Positions 1 through 7,544 are shown, counted from the first letter of the stretch. The stretch is 29,474 nt of DNA from RGUW01 sp040399325 (GCA_040399325.1 JBBASJ010000026.1:1-29474), one strand, 5' to 3'. Notes: generated by a model from the sequence alone, not told the origin. Made by a program: numbers and translations.

Positions 1-230
1 TGATGAGCAACTCGTTCACCAACCAGGTGCTGGCCCAGATCGAGCTGTTCACCAAGGGCGATCAGTACGGCAACCAGGTCTATGTGCTGCCCAAGCACCT
101 CGATGAGATGGTGGCCCGTCTGCACCTCGAGAAGATCGGCGCCAGGCTCACCGAGCTGACCCAGGAACAGGCCGATTACATCAACGTGCCGGTGCAGGGG
201 CCCTACAAGCTCGACCACTACCGCTATTGA
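1..230 (+). CDS. ahcY: S-adenosylhomocysteine hydrolase, C-terminal end (partial)
   Basis: This is the last 75 or so residues of adenosylhomocysteinase, which hydrolyses S-adenosylhomocysteine to adenosine and homocysteine and so relieves product inhibition of methyltransferases. The frame is open to the left edge, so the 5' part lies outside the window. Recognisable family features are the MSNSFTNQVLAQIELF stretch, the helix YVLPKHLDEMVARLHL and the conserved C-terminal tail ending YKLDHYRY. In this family the Lys and Tyr of the tail reach into the NAD site of the neighbouring subunit. The stop codon is TGA at 228-230. A strong hairpin begins 4 bases after it, and a second hairpin with a T-run follows, so transcription probably ends there. 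Identity is secure; only the 5' extent is unknown. Confidence 0.95.
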   Translation, partial: MSNSFTNQVLAQIELFTKGDQYGNQVYVLPKHLDEMVARLHLEKIGARLTELTQEQADYINVPVQGPYKLDHYRY

Positions 231-233
231 GGT

Positions 234-272
234 TTGAGCCTGAACCGGGGAGCCTTCCCGGTTCAGGCTCAA
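234..272 (+). terminator. Perfect 16-bp hairpin directly after ahcY
   Basis: The arms TTGAGCCTGAACCGGG (234-249) and CCCGGTTCAGGCTCAA (257-272) are exact reverse complements with a 7-base loop. No T-run follows, so it is not a textbook intrinsic terminator. It may protect the ahcY mRNA 3' end or work together with the next hairpin. The strand is assigned only from its position after ahcY; the structure would also form in a minus-strand transcript. Confidence 0.5.
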
Positions 273-317
273 CGCCGCAGTGACAAGGGCGCTCGCAGCT
301 AAAAACCGCTCCAACAC

Positions 318-354
318 AGCCTGAGCGACCATCTCTGGTCGGCTCAGGCTTTTT
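318..354 (+). terminator. Rho-independent terminator of ahcY
   Basis: The left arm AGCCTGAGC+GACC (318-330) pairs with GGTC+G+GCTCAGGCT (337-350), leaving a six-base loop and one bulged G at 341. Five T residues follow at 350-354. Stem plus T-run on the plus strand is the standard intrinsic terminator pattern and fits the end of the ahcY transcript. Confidence 0.75.
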
Positions 355-388
355 GATTGGTTGGTTGGCTGATTGCAGCGGAGGTTCG

Positions 389-423
389 TTGAGGGTTGCA
401 GCTCGGTCGGCTGCAACCCTCAA
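389..423. other. Third perfect hairpin in the ahcY-ssb gap
   Basis: The arms TTGAGGGTTGCAGC (389-402) and GCTGCAACCCTCAA (410-423) are exact reverse complements around a 7-base loop. There is no T-run on either strand immediately after the stem. It lies 96 bases beyond the ssb stop, so it could belong to the ssb mRNA 3' region or to a small RNA. It has the same stem/loop geometry and the same TTGAG...CTCAA ends as the hairpin at 234-272. The rest of the gap (231-518) shows no credible gene. Confidence 0.5.
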
Positions 424-518
424 ACCACCAGGCTGACGCGCGAACAGGAACCTGCAAGGTTTTTGTTCCTGATGCCTTGTGCCCAGGCCTCAGGACATGA
501 CAGGGCAGGGCGAGCGCC

Positions 519-908
519 TCAGAAAGGAACTTCCTCGTCCGAGGGCTCACCGCCACCGAACCCGCCGCCGCCCATGCCACCGGCTTCGCTGTCGCGCTTG
601 GAGCCCAGCAGCTCCAGGCGGTCGACCCGAACCACGGGTTTGCTGCGCTCTTCGCCGCTGCTGCGGTCAGTCCAGCGGTCGAGCTTGAAGCTGCCGATGA
701 TGCCCAGCAGGCTGCCCTTGCGCACATAGTCGGCGGCCACCTGGGCCTGCTTGCCCCAGATCTCGAGGTTGAACCAGTCGGGTTCGTCGCTGCCCGTGCG
801 CCGGTTCACCGCCAGGGTGAGGTTGGCAACCATGCTGCCCGATTCGAAATAGCGGACTTCGGGGTCGCGGCCGGCTCTGCCGACCAGGGTGATCGAGTTG
901 ACGCCCAT
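519..908 (-). CDS. ssb: Single-stranded DNA-binding protein
   Basis: SSB coats single-stranded DNA during replication, repair and recombination and recruits partner enzymes through its C-terminal tip. The 129-residue product starts MGVNSITLVGRAGRDPEVRYF, the usual first strands of the SSB oligonucleotide-binding fold (about residues 1-105). It continues with the WFNLEIWGKQA and YVRKGSLLGIIG segments. A glycine-rich linker (GGMGGGGFGGG) leads to the acidic tip DEEVPF, a version of the usual DDDIPF. I chose the ATG at 908 because AGGAG lies seven bases upstream and the family alignment begins there. In-frame ATGs further upstream, up to 1019, would add an unrelated leader. The gene is divergent from mreB and convergent with ahcY. 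At 129 residues it is on the short side but within the range for cyanobacterial SSB paralogues. Confidence 0.93.
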   Translation of the reverse strand: MGVNSITLVGRAGRDPEVRYFESGSMVANLTLAVNRRTGSDEPDWFNLEIWGKQAQVAADYVRKGSLLGIIGSFKLDRWTDRSSGEERSKPVVRVDRLELLGSKRDSEAGGMGGGGFGGGEPSDEEVPF

Positions 909-1000
909 GGCGTGTCTCCTGTCTTCGTTGATGGAACTCATGATGCGGCACCCGGCCAGGCCGGAAGACCGGTCGGGGCCACATTCCTTCAGTGCCACCG

Positions 1001-1030
1001 TTGGGCGCCGCTGTAACACCCCTCTATGAT
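1001..1030 (+). promoter_or_regulatory. Candidate mreB promoter
   Basis: TATGAT at 1025-1030 matches the -10 consensus in five of six positions. TTGGGC at 1001-1006, 18 bases upstream, matches only the TTG of the -35 box. The predicted transcript start near 1037 leaves a leader of about 20 bases that contains CAGGG before the GTG start of mreB. This is a by-eye prediction. Confidence 0.4.
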
Positions 1031-1056
1031 TCGGCCCTTGCAGTCCAGGGTTTTAC

Positions 1057-2103
1057 GTGTTCTTCCGTCGGTTCCAGTTCTCCCGCGACATCGGCATCGA
1101 CCTGGGCACCGCCAACACCCTGATGTACGTGTCGGGCAAGGGCATCGTGCTCCAGGAGCCCTCGGTGGTGGCCATCGATATGGAGCGCAACCTGCCGCTG
1201 GCGGTGGGCGCTGAGGCCAAGATGATGCTGGGCCGAACGCCAGGCACGATCCGCGCTGTCAGACCCCTGCGCGATGGCGTCATCGCCGACTTCGATGCCG
1301 CCGAGCAGATGATCAAGACCTTCATCCAGAAGGGCAATGACGGCCGCGGTCTGGTGGCCCGGCGTCTGGTGGTGGGCATCCCCAGTGGCGTCACCGGCGT
1401 TGAGCGGCGGGCCGTGCGCGAGGCTGGCCTGGCCGGTGCCCGCGAAGTGCACCTGATCGATGAGCCCGTGGCGGCGGCGATCGGCGCCGGACTGCCCGTG
1501 ACCGAACCGGTCGGCACCATGATCGTCGACATCGGCGGCGGCACCACCGAGGTGGCCGTGCTCAGCCTGGGCGGCACCGTGATCAGCGAGTCGGTGCGGG
1601 TGGCCGGCGACGAGCTGAGTGACGCCATCGGCACCTATCTCAAGAAGGTGCACAACCTGGTGGTGGGCGAGCGCACCGCCGAAGACATCAAGATCCGCAT
1701 CGGCTCGGCCTTCCCCTCCGAGAGTCACGACGAGACCTCGATGGATGTGCGCGGTCTGCACCTGCTGTCGGGGCTGCCCCGCACGGTCAACATCCGCGCC
1801 GGCGACATCCGCGAGGCGATGGCCGAGCCCCTCAACGTGATCGTTGAAGCGGTCAAGCGCACGCTCGAGCGCACCCCGCCCGAGCTGGCGGCCGACATCG
1901 TCGATCGCGGCATCATGCTGGCCGGCGGTGGTGCCCTGGTGAAGGGCATCAGCGACCTGATCAGCCATGAGACCGGCATTCTGGTGCATGTGGCCGAAGA
2001 GCCCCTGCTGTGTGTGGTCAAGGGCTGCGGGCTGGTGCTCGAGGACTACAGCCGTCTGGCCAGGGTGCTCGATACCCCTGACTTCATCCGCCCGGTCGCC
2101 TGA
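1057..2103 (+). CDS. mreB: Rod shape-determining protein MreB (bacterial actin)
   Basis: MreB is an actin-like ATPase that forms membrane-bound filaments steering lateral cell-wall synthesis. The 348-residue product has the expected length and the actin-fold nucleotide motifs: phosphate-1 loop IGIDLGTANT (about 12-21), phosphate-2 loop IVDIGGGTTEVAVL (D158) and adenosine motif LAGGGALVKG (about 288-297). The N-terminal FFRRF fits the amphipathic membrane-binding end. The start is GTG, with CAGGG six bases upstream, and no ATG fits better. It is the first gene of a tight run: mreC begins 5 bases after its stop, then mreD and a lipoprotein overlap in turn. A candidate promoter sits at 1001-1030. 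Confidence 0.97.
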   Translation: MFFRRFQFSRDIGIDLGTANTLMYVSGKGIVLQEPSVVAIDMERNLPLAVGAEAKMMLGRTPGTIRAVRPLRDGVIADFDAAEQMIKTFIQKGNDGRGLVARRLVVGIPSGVTGVERRAVREAGLAGAREVHLIDEPVAAAIGAGLPVTEPVGTMIVDIGGGTTEVAVLSLGGTVISESVRVAGDELSDAIGTYLKKVHNLVVGERTAEDIKIRIGSAFPSESHDETSMDVRGLHLLSGLPRTVNIRAGDIREAMAEPLNVIVEAVKRTLERTPPELAADIVDRGIMLAGGGALVKGISDLISHETGILVHVAEEPLLCVVKGCGLVLEDYSRLARVLDTPDFIRPVA

Positions 2104-2108
2104 ACCTG

Positions 2109-2846
2109 ATGCAGGCCGGCCGCGGCTTCCGTCTGTCGCCGCAGCGGCTGCTGCTCACCGGCTGGCCCTGGATGCTGCTGGCCCTGCTGCTGCTGGCGGT
2201 GCGCCTCAGCAAGGGAGCCGGGCTCAGCGACCTGTATGCCCTGGCCAGTCGGCCCTTCTGGCCTGGCACCGCCCAGGCCGAATGGTTGCGGGCGGCCCAG
2301 CGCCTGGATCAGCAGAGCCGGCTCCAGAGTCTGGAGGCCGACAACCAGCGGCTGCGCCGGTTGCTTGGCCTGCAGCAGGCCGCCGGCCCCCTGCTGGCGG
2401 CGCCCGTGATCGCGCGCCCCGCCAGTGGTTGGTGGCAGCAGCTGCTGCTGGGCAAGGGGGCCTGGCAGGGGGTGTCGAGCGGCGCCGTGGTCACCGCTCC
2501 CGGCGGCCTGCTCGGTCGGGTGGTCACGGTCACCCCCAGCACGGCCACGGTGCAGTTGCTCACCGACCCCGGCAGCCGCGTCGGCGTCTGGGTGGCGCGC
2601 ACCGGCGAGCATGGTCTGCTGCTGGGGACGGGCACGGCCCGACCCGTGCTGCGCCTGCTGGACCGGGACGCGCGGGTGCGACCCGGTGACCTGGTGACCA
2701 CCTCGCCGGCCAGCACCCTGGTGCCCCCCAACCTGACCGTGGGGGTGGTGCAGAACCTCGATGAGCAGGCCATGCCGGCTCCCGAAGCCCTGGTGCAGCT
2801 CAGCGCCCCGCTGGCGGCGGTCGACTGGGTGCAGGTGCGGCGTTGA
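2109..2846 (+). CDS. mreC: Rod shape-determining protein MreC
   Basis: MreC is a single-pass membrane protein linking MreB filaments to the periplasmic peptidoglycan machinery. The 245-residue product has a cytoplasmic N-terminus, one membrane segment (about 15-33, rich in Leu/Ala), and a coiled-coil stretch with the LEADNQRLRRLLGL pattern (about 60-88). A beta-rich periplasmic domain follows, with the family phrases GVSSGAVVTAPGGLLGRVV and TDPGSRVGVWV. The length is near the low end for the family, and no domain seems missing. The stop overlaps the mreD start as TGATG, suggesting translational coupling. Assignment rests on both sequence and the mreB-C-D order. Confidence 0.93.
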   Translation: MQAGRGFRLSPQRLLLTGWPWMLLALLLLAVRLSKGAGLSDLYALASRPFWPGTAQAEWLRAAQRLDQQSRLQSLEADNQRLRRLLGLQQAAGPLLAAPVIARPASGWWQQLLLGKGAWQGVSSGAVVTAPGGLLGRVVTVTPSTATVQLLTDPGSRVGVWVARTGEHGLLLGTGTARPVLRLLDRDARVRPGDLVTTSPASTLVPPNLTVGVVQNLDEQAMPAPEALVQLSAPLAAVDWVQVRR

Positions 2847-3343
2847 TGGTCGACCTCTGGCGCCGCGGTTGGTGTCTGGCCTCGGCGCTGCTGGTGCCGT
2901 TGCTTGCCCTGGCCTCGCCGGGGCTGCTGCAGCTCGATGCCATCGGCCCTGCCTGGGCGGTGCTCTGGCTGTTGCCCTGGGCCCTGGTCGACGGTCCGAT
3001 CTCCGGCGCCCTGGTGGGTGCAGGGTTGGCCCTGCTGCTCGATGGCCTGCATCCGGGCCCGGTCAGCGAGCTGCCTGCCCTGGCGGGCCTGGGCTGGTGG
3101 TGGGGGCGTCTCGGGCGCCGCAGTCTGGTGCTCGAGCGCTTTCTGCCCCTGGCCCTGCTGGCGGTGGTCGGCTCTCTGGTGCTGGGAGTGTCCCTGGTGT
3201 TGCAGCTGCAGCTGCGCGGCACGCTGCCCGTCGCGGCGCTGCACGTGCTGTGGGCCCAGGCCCTGCTCACCGGGCTGCTGGCCCCGTTGGTCTGTTCGCT
3301 GTGGCTGTTGATCTGGCGGCAACAGCTGCCGGGGGTGCGCTGA
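2846..3343 (+). CDS. mreD: Rod shape-determining protein MreD
   Basis: MreD is a small polytopic membrane protein of the elongation complex. The 165-residue product is strongly hydrophobic with about five membrane segments (roughly 13-31, 34-50, 53-66, 93-119 and 135-155). Sequence conservation in this family is weak, so the call relies on size, topology and position after mreC. I placed the start at the ATG overlapping the mreC TGA (TGATG); a TTG one codon upstream is a less likely alternative. Its own TGA overlaps the ATG of the following lipoprotein gene in the same TGATG arrangement. Confidence 0.85.
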   Translation: MVDLWRRGWCLASALLVPLLALASPGLLQLDAIGPAWAVLWLLPWALVDGPISGALVGAGLALLLDGLHPGPVSELPALAGLGWWWGRLGRRSLVLERFLPLALLAVVGSLVLGVSLVLQLQLRGTLPVAALHVLWAQALLTGLLAPLVCSLWLLIWRQQLPGVR

Positions 3344-4686
3344 TGGACCTGTCCCGCCGGCGTCTGCTGCAGCTGCTGGGCAGCGGTGGGGCTGCTGCCG
3401 GGGCAGCCCTGGCGATCGGGGCCTGCGGCAGGCGCCCCGGACCCGGCGGGCAGGGCGGCGCCGAGCGGGCGCTCAGTGTCTGGACCCTGGATCTGGCCCC
3501 CCGCTTCAACGGTTACATGCAAGCGGTGATCGCCAGCTGGGAGGCCCGCAACCCGGGGGTGCGGGTGCGCTGGACCGATGTGCCCTGGGCATCGGTCGAA
3601 CGCAAGCTGCTGGCCGCGGTGTTTGCCCGCACCGCTCCCGATCTGGTCAACCTCAACCCGCCCTTTGCCGCCAACCTGGCCAGCAAGGGAGGCCTGCTCG
3701 ATCTGACGTCGGTGCTGCCTGCCGGTGCTGCCGCCACCTACCTGCCCCCCATCTGGGAGGCGGGCCGTCAAAACGGTGAGCAGTTCGCCCTGCCCTGGTA
3801 TCTGACCGCCCGCATCACCATGGCCAACCAGGCCCTGCTGGAGCGGGCCGGGGTTGCTGCTCCGCCGCGCCGCTGGGATCAGTTGCCCGCCTATGCCGAG
3901 GCCGTGCACCGCCGCACGGGGCGCTACGCCCTGTTCATGACCGTGGTGCCTGATGACTCGGCCGAACTGCTCGAAACCCTGGTGCAGCAGGGGGTGCAGC
4001 TGCTCGATGGCGACCGGCGCGCCGCTTTCGATTCCGAGGCCGGCCGCCAGGCCTTCGCCTTCTGGAGTGCGCTTTACCGGCGTGGGCTGCTGCCGCGCGA
4101 GGTGGTCAGCCAGGGTTACCGCCGGGCGATCGAGCTCTTCCAGAGCGGCGATCTGGCCCAGGTGGCCACCGGGCCCGACTTCCTGCGCAACCTGCAGACC
4201 AATGCCCCCGGCATCGCGGCACGCACCGCGCCCTATGCCCCGATCACCGGGGCCTCCGGCGACGCCAACGTGGCCGTGATGAACCTGGTGGTGCCCCGCC
4301 AGAGCGCCATGGCCACCGAGGCGGTCAGCTTTGCGCTGCACCTCACCGATGCCACCAACCAGCTGGCTTTCGCCGAGCAGGCCCGGGTGTTGCCCTCGGC
4401 GGTGGCGGCCCTGGAGCAGCTGCAACGGCAGCTCGGCACGCCCCAGCCCGGTGCGCCCCAGCCCGGTGATCCGGCAGACCGGTTGGTGCAGCGGGCCCGC
4501 CTGTTGTCGGCCCAGGCTCTGGAGGCCTCGCGGGTGCTGGTGCCGGCGATTCCGGGGATCAAGCGTCTGCAGGCGATCGTCTACACCCAGCTGCAGCGCG
4601 CCATGTTGGGGGAATTGAGCAGCGACCGGGCCCTGGCCGAGGCGGCGCTGCAGTGGAATCGCTATGCCGAGGCCCGCTGGCCCTGA
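3343..4686 (+). CDS. Extracellular solute-binding lipoprotein (family 1, sugar type)
   Basis: The 447-residue product resembles the periplasmic binding component of sugar ABC importers. The N-terminus has a double-arginine motif SRRRLLQ, a hydrophobic stretch and a lipobox IGAC with Cys28, so it is probably a lipoprotein, possibly exported by the Tat route. The mature part carries family-1 binding protein features: SWEARNPGVRVRWTDVPW, the APDLVNLNPPFAANLASKGGLLDLT segment, LPWYLTARITMANQALLERAG, and FQSGDLAQVATGPDFLRNL. It overlaps the mreD stop by one base (TGATG), so it is translated with the shape genes. No permease or ATPase gene lies in the window. The ligand is unknown; glucosylglycerol- or disaccharide-type substrates are possible by analogy only. 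A PQPGAPQPGDP insert sits at about residues 367-377. Confidence 0.88.
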   Translation: MDLSRRRLLQLLGSGGAAAGAALAIGACGRRPGPGGQGGAERALSVWTLDLAPRFNGYMQAVIASWEARNPGVRVRWTDVPWASVERKLLAAVFARTAPDLVNLNPPFAANLASKGGLLDLTSVLPAGAAATYLPPIWEAGRQNGEQFALPWYLTARITMANQALLERAGVAAPPRRWDQLPAYAEAVHRRTGRYALFMTVVPDDSAELLETLVQQGVQLLDGDRRAAFDSEAGRQAFAFWSALYRRGLLPREVVSQGYRRAIELFQSGDLAQVATGPDFLRNLQTNAPGIAARTAPYAPITGASGDANVAVMNLVVPRQSAMATEAVSFALHLTDATNQLAFAEQARVLPSAVAALEQLQRQLGTPQPGAPQPGDPADRLVQRARLLSAQALEASRVLVPAIPGIKRLQAIVYTQLQRAMLGELSSDRALAEAALQWNRYAEARWP

Positions 4687-4738
4687 GCGCTCGAGGCCGC
4701 GACGCAGCGCTGACGCATCACCGTCGCCGTGCTTCCTG

Positions 4739-4756
4739 TAGAAAATCTTAAAAAGC
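4739..4756 (+). promoter_or_regulatory. AT-rich patch, candidate promoter of the response regulator
   Basis: The stretch TAGAAAATCTTAAAAAG stands out in an otherwise G+C-rich gap (4687-4843) and contains -10-like hexamers. I cannot see a matching -35 box or a convincing RpaB-binding HLR1 repeat. Downstream, CCCCAG...CTGGGG could form a six-base-pair hairpin in the leader. Confidence 0.3.
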
Positions 4757-4843
4757 GCCAGATCCCTGCCCCAGGGGCCGTTCTGGGGGTGACTGCCAGA
4801 CCTGTCAGCAGGTAGGGTTGCGTTTCTTCATGAAGCCCGCCCC

Positions 4844-5659
4844 ATGCCTTCTGAGGACATGTCTCAGCAGCAGGGCGGCGCACAAGAGTCAGTTCGCGGG
4901 TCGTCGATGGACGAGCCCAGGGCCACCATCCTGGTTGTCGACGACGAGGCCGCGGTGCGCCGCGTTCTGGTCATGCGCCTGCAGCTCGCCGGTTACCGGG
5001 TGATCTGCGCCGAAGACGGAGAGGAGGCCCTCACCTTGTTTCACCACGAGCAGCCCGACCTGGTGGTGCTCGACGTGATGCTGCCCAAGCTCGACGGTTT
5101 TGCGGTCTGCCGCCGCCTGCGGGCTGAGTCGTGCGTGCCGATCATTTTTCTATCGGCCCTTGATGCCATCGCCGAGCGGGTTTCGGGTCTTGACCTGGGC
5201 GCTGACGATTACCTGCCCAAGCCCTTTTCGCCCAAGGAGCTCGAGGCCCGCATCGCCACGATCCTGCGCCGGGTGGGCCGGGGTTCGGCCGGTAGTGAGC
5301 CGCGCGAGCAGCCCAGCGGCAGCGGCGTGCTGCGCATCGGTGGGCTGGTGGTCGACAGCAACCGCCGCCAGGTCACCCGTGATGGTGAGCGCATCGCCCT
5401 CACCTACACCGAGTTCAGCCTGCTGGAGCTGCTGTTCAAGGAGCCCGGCCGGGTGGTGCCGCGGGCCGAGATCCTCGAGCAGCTCTGGGGGTACCCGCCG
5501 CGCCGGGCGGCCGACCTGCGCGTGGTTGATGTCTACGTTGCCCGTCTGCGGGGCAAGCTCGAGCCCGATCCGCGCAATCCTGAGCTGATTCTCACGGTGC
5601 GTGGTACGGGCTACGCCTCCCAGCGCATGCGCGAGGCCACCATGGCGGCGGCTGGATAA
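4844..5659 (+). CDS. OmpR/PhoB-family response regulator, RpaB/Ycf27-like
   Basis: This is a DNA-binding response regulator of 271 residues. The receiver domain (about 27-145) shows the acidic pair D33/D34, phospho-acceptor D77 in DLVVLDVMLPKLDG, S104 and K126 (KPFSPKELEAR). The C-terminal winged helix (about 170-262) contains LTYTEFSLLELLFKEPGRVV, RAEILEQLWGY and RVVDVYVARLRGKLE, ending in TVRGTGY. These phrases match the RpaB/Ycf27 group best, although the receiver (SALDAIAERVSGLDLGADDY) differs from the classic RpaB wording. I therefore think it is a second RpaB-like regulator, not RpaB itself. No histidine kinase is adjacent. The start is uncertain: ATGs at 4844, 4859 and 4907 are all in frame and none has a good ribosome site. 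The linker between domains is Ser/Gly rich. Confidence 0.9.
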   Translation: MPSEDMSQQQGGAQESVRGSSMDEPRATILVVDDEAAVRRVLVMRLQLAGYRVICAEDGEEALTLFHHEQPDLVVLDVMLPKLDGFAVCRRLRAESCVPIIFLSALDAIAERVSGLDLGADDYLPKPFSPKELEARIATILRRVGRGSAGSEPREQPSGSGVLRIGGLVVDSNRRQVTRDGERIALTYTEFSLLELLFKEPGRVVPRAEILEQLWGYPPRRAADLRVVDVYVARLRGKLEPDPRNPELILTVRGTGYASQRMREATMAAAG

Positions 5660-5715
5660 GAGCCTCAGGCTGAGCGCTCCTGCAGGATGGTCGCAGCTGA
5701 AACGCTGCACCAACC

Positions 5716-7224
5716 TTGTCGGATCTGCGCGAGACCCGTCTCGAGAAAGCTGAGGCCCTGCGGGCCATCGGCCACGAGCCCTATGCCCTGGGTTTTGAGC
5801 CCAGCCATCGCAACGCCGCCCTGCAGGCCGACCATGCCGATCTGGCCAACGGGGCTGAGCGCGCACTCGAGGTCGCCGTGGCCGGCAGGGTGATGACCCG
5901 GCGGGTGATGGGCAAACTCGCCTTCTTCACCTTGGTGGATGAAAGCGGGCCGATTCAGCTGTATCTCGAGAAGGCCACACTCGATGCCGCTGCTCCCGAG
6001 TCGTTTGCCCAGATCACCAGCCTGGTCGATGCCGGCGACCTGATCGGGGCCATGGGCACGCTGCGCCGCACCGACCGCGGTGAGCTCTCGGTCAAGGTGA
6101 CCGGCTGGCAGATGCTCAGCAAGAGCCTGCAGCCCCTGCCCGACAAGTGGCATGGCCTGGCCGACGTCGAGAAGCGTTATCGCCAGCGCTACCTCGATCT
6201 GATCGTTTCGCCCCAGACCCGCGAGACCTTCAGGCGCCGCGCCCAGGCGGTGAGCGCCATGCGCCGCTGGCTCGATGGGCGCGGCTTTTTGGAGATCGAG
6301 ACGCCTGTGCTGCAGAGCGTCAGCGGAGGCGCCGATGCGCGGCCGTTCGAGACCCATCACAACGCCCTCGATCTGCCCCTGACCCTGCGCATCGCCACCG
6401 AGCTGCACCTCAAGCGCCTGGTGGTGGGCGGCTTTGAACGGGTCTATGAACTGGGCCGCATCTTCCGCAACGAGGGGGTCAGCACCCGCCACAACCCCGA
6501 GTTCACCTCGATCGAGATCTACCAGGCCTACACCGATTACATCGGCATGCTCGAGCTCACCGAGCAGCTGATCGCCGCTGTCTGCCTGCAGGTCTGTGGC
6601 GACACCCGCATCAGCTACCAGGGAGCCGAGATCGACCTGACCCCGCCCTGGCGCCGGGCCACCATGCACGAGCTGGTGGAGCAGGCCAGCGGGCTCGATT
6701 TCACGGCCTTCAGCAGCCGCGGGCAGGCCGCCGCCGCCATGCAGGCCAAGGGGCTCGAGGTGCCGGCGCTGGCCGACTCGGTCGGTCGGCTGCTGGTCGA
6801 GGCGTTCGAGCAGACGGTGGAGGCTGACCTGATCCAGCCCACCTTCGTGCTCGATTACCCGGTCGAGAACTCGCCGCTGGCCCGCGCCCACCGCAGCAAA
6901 CCCGGCCTGGTGGAGCGTTTTGAGCTGTTCATCGCCGGCCGCGAGACGGCCAATGCCTTCAGCGAACTCACCGATCCGCTCGATCAGCGTCAGCGGCTCG
7001 AGGCCCAGCAGGCCCGCAAGGCCGCCGGCGACGATGAAGCCCAGAGCGTCGATGAGGATTTCATCCATGCCCTCGAGGTGGGACTGCCCCCCACCGGGGG
7101 TCTGGGCATCGGCATCGACCGGTTGGTGATGCTGCTGACCGACAGCGCCTCGATCAGAGATGTGATCGCGTTCCCGTTGCTGCGGCCCGAAGCGCCTGCC
7201 AGGAGCGGCGAACCGGCGCAGTGA
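5716..7224 (+). CDS. lysS: Lysyl-tRNA synthetase (class II)
   Basis: The enzyme charges tRNA-Lys with lysine using ATP. The 502-residue product has an N-terminal OB-fold anticodon-binding domain (about 50-150, VAVAGRVMTRRVMGKLAFFTL) and a class II catalytic core. Motif 2 is RNEGVSTRHNPEF (about 251-263) and motif 3 GLGIGIDRLVML (462-473). The bridging sequence WHGLADVEKRYRQRYLDL is typical. The start appears to be TTG at 5716, because the encoded SDLRETRLEKAEALR matches the usual N-terminus and no ATG or GTG is in frame nearby. No clear ribosome site is visible. It lies 56 bases after the response regulator and may be co-transcribed with it. Confidence 0.96.
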   Translation: MSDLRETRLEKAEALRAIGHEPYALGFEPSHRNAALQADHADLANGAERALEVAVAGRVMTRRVMGKLAFFTLVDESGPIQLYLEKATLDAAAPESFAQITSLVDAGDLIGAMGTLRRTDRGELSVKVTGWQMLSKSLQPLPDKWHGLADVEKRYRQRYLDLIVSPQTRETFRRRAQAVSAMRRWLDGRGFLEIETPVLQSVSGGADARPFETHHNALDLPLTLRIATELHLKRLVVGGFERVYELGRIFRNEGVSTRHNPEFTSIEIYQAYTDYIGMLELTEQLIAAVCLQVCGDTRISYQGAEIDLTPPWRRATMHELVEQASGLDFTAFSSRGQAAAAMQAKGLEVPALADSVGRLLVEAFEQTVEADLIQPTFVLDYPVENSPLARAHRSKPGLVERFELFIAGRETANAFSELTDPLDQRQRLEAQQARKAAGDDEAQSVDEDFIHALEVGLPPTGGLGIGIDRLVMLLTDSASIRDVIAFPLLRPEAPARSGEPAQ

Positions 7225-7273
7225 GATAATCAATCCATCAGGCTATGCCCCCCTTCTGGGGTTCTTCGGTTTC

Positions 7274-7537
7274 ATGAGTGGCGAGCGCGTTGGATTTCGC
7301 TTCAAGCACGCCGATGCGGTGGTGAAGCGCAACCCCCAGGGCCGTTCGCGCCGGGGTTGGGTGATGGAGCCGGTCGAGCAGACCACCAGCCGCGGCACCA
7401 AGATGCCCGCGTACCGCATCCGCTGGCGCGACAGCGAGCGCCCCGAGATCGTGCTGCAGCACATGCTGATCGCCGATCCCGACCCCACCCCGCCGCCCGA
7501 AGGCGTGAGCCTGGTGCCGCCCGCGCCCAAGGGCTGA
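7274..7537 (+). CDS. Small conserved cyanobacterial protein of unknown function
   Basis: This 87-residue basic protein starts MSGERVGFRFKHADAVVKRN and contains alternating hydrophobic and charged segments (RRGWVMEP, MPAYRIRWRDSERPEIVLQHML). These look like a small beta-barrel of the SH3/KOW kind, followed by a proline-rich acidic tail (DPDPTPPPEG). I recognise no catalytic motif and cannot name a family. It follows lysS by 49 bases, which include a GATAAT hexamer (7225-7230) that could be its own -10 box. A short CCCC-TTCT-GGGG hairpin precedes the ATG. It ends only 7 bases from the convergent stop of the hercynine operon. The codon pattern and fit with the neighbours make it a credible gene. 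Confidence 0.75.
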   Translation: MSGERVGFRFKHADAVVKRNPQGRSRRGWVMEPVEQTTSRGTKMPAYRIRWRDSERPEIVLQHMLIADPDPTPPPEGVSLVPPAPKG

Positions 7538-7544
7538 CTGCGCC

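Noticed and set aside
234..423. The three hairpins as a CRISPR array
   Set aside because: The arms differ from each other, the spacing is irregular, and no cas gene is present.
373..729. 118-codon plus-strand open frame in the ahcY-ssb gap and antisense to ssb
   Set aside because: It crosses a perfect hairpin and then the ssb gene in reverse, with Arg/Ser/Pro-rich shadow composition.
2761..3342. Upstream extension of the solute-binding lipoprotein frame
   Set aside because: It would run through all of mreD in another frame. The lipoprotein signal peptide and TGATG overlap place the true start at 3343.
5665..7233. 522-codon open frame opposite lysS
   Set aside because: It spans the whole lysS gene in reverse with Gly/Leu/Gln/His-rich sequence; lysS motifs are unambiguous on the plus strand.
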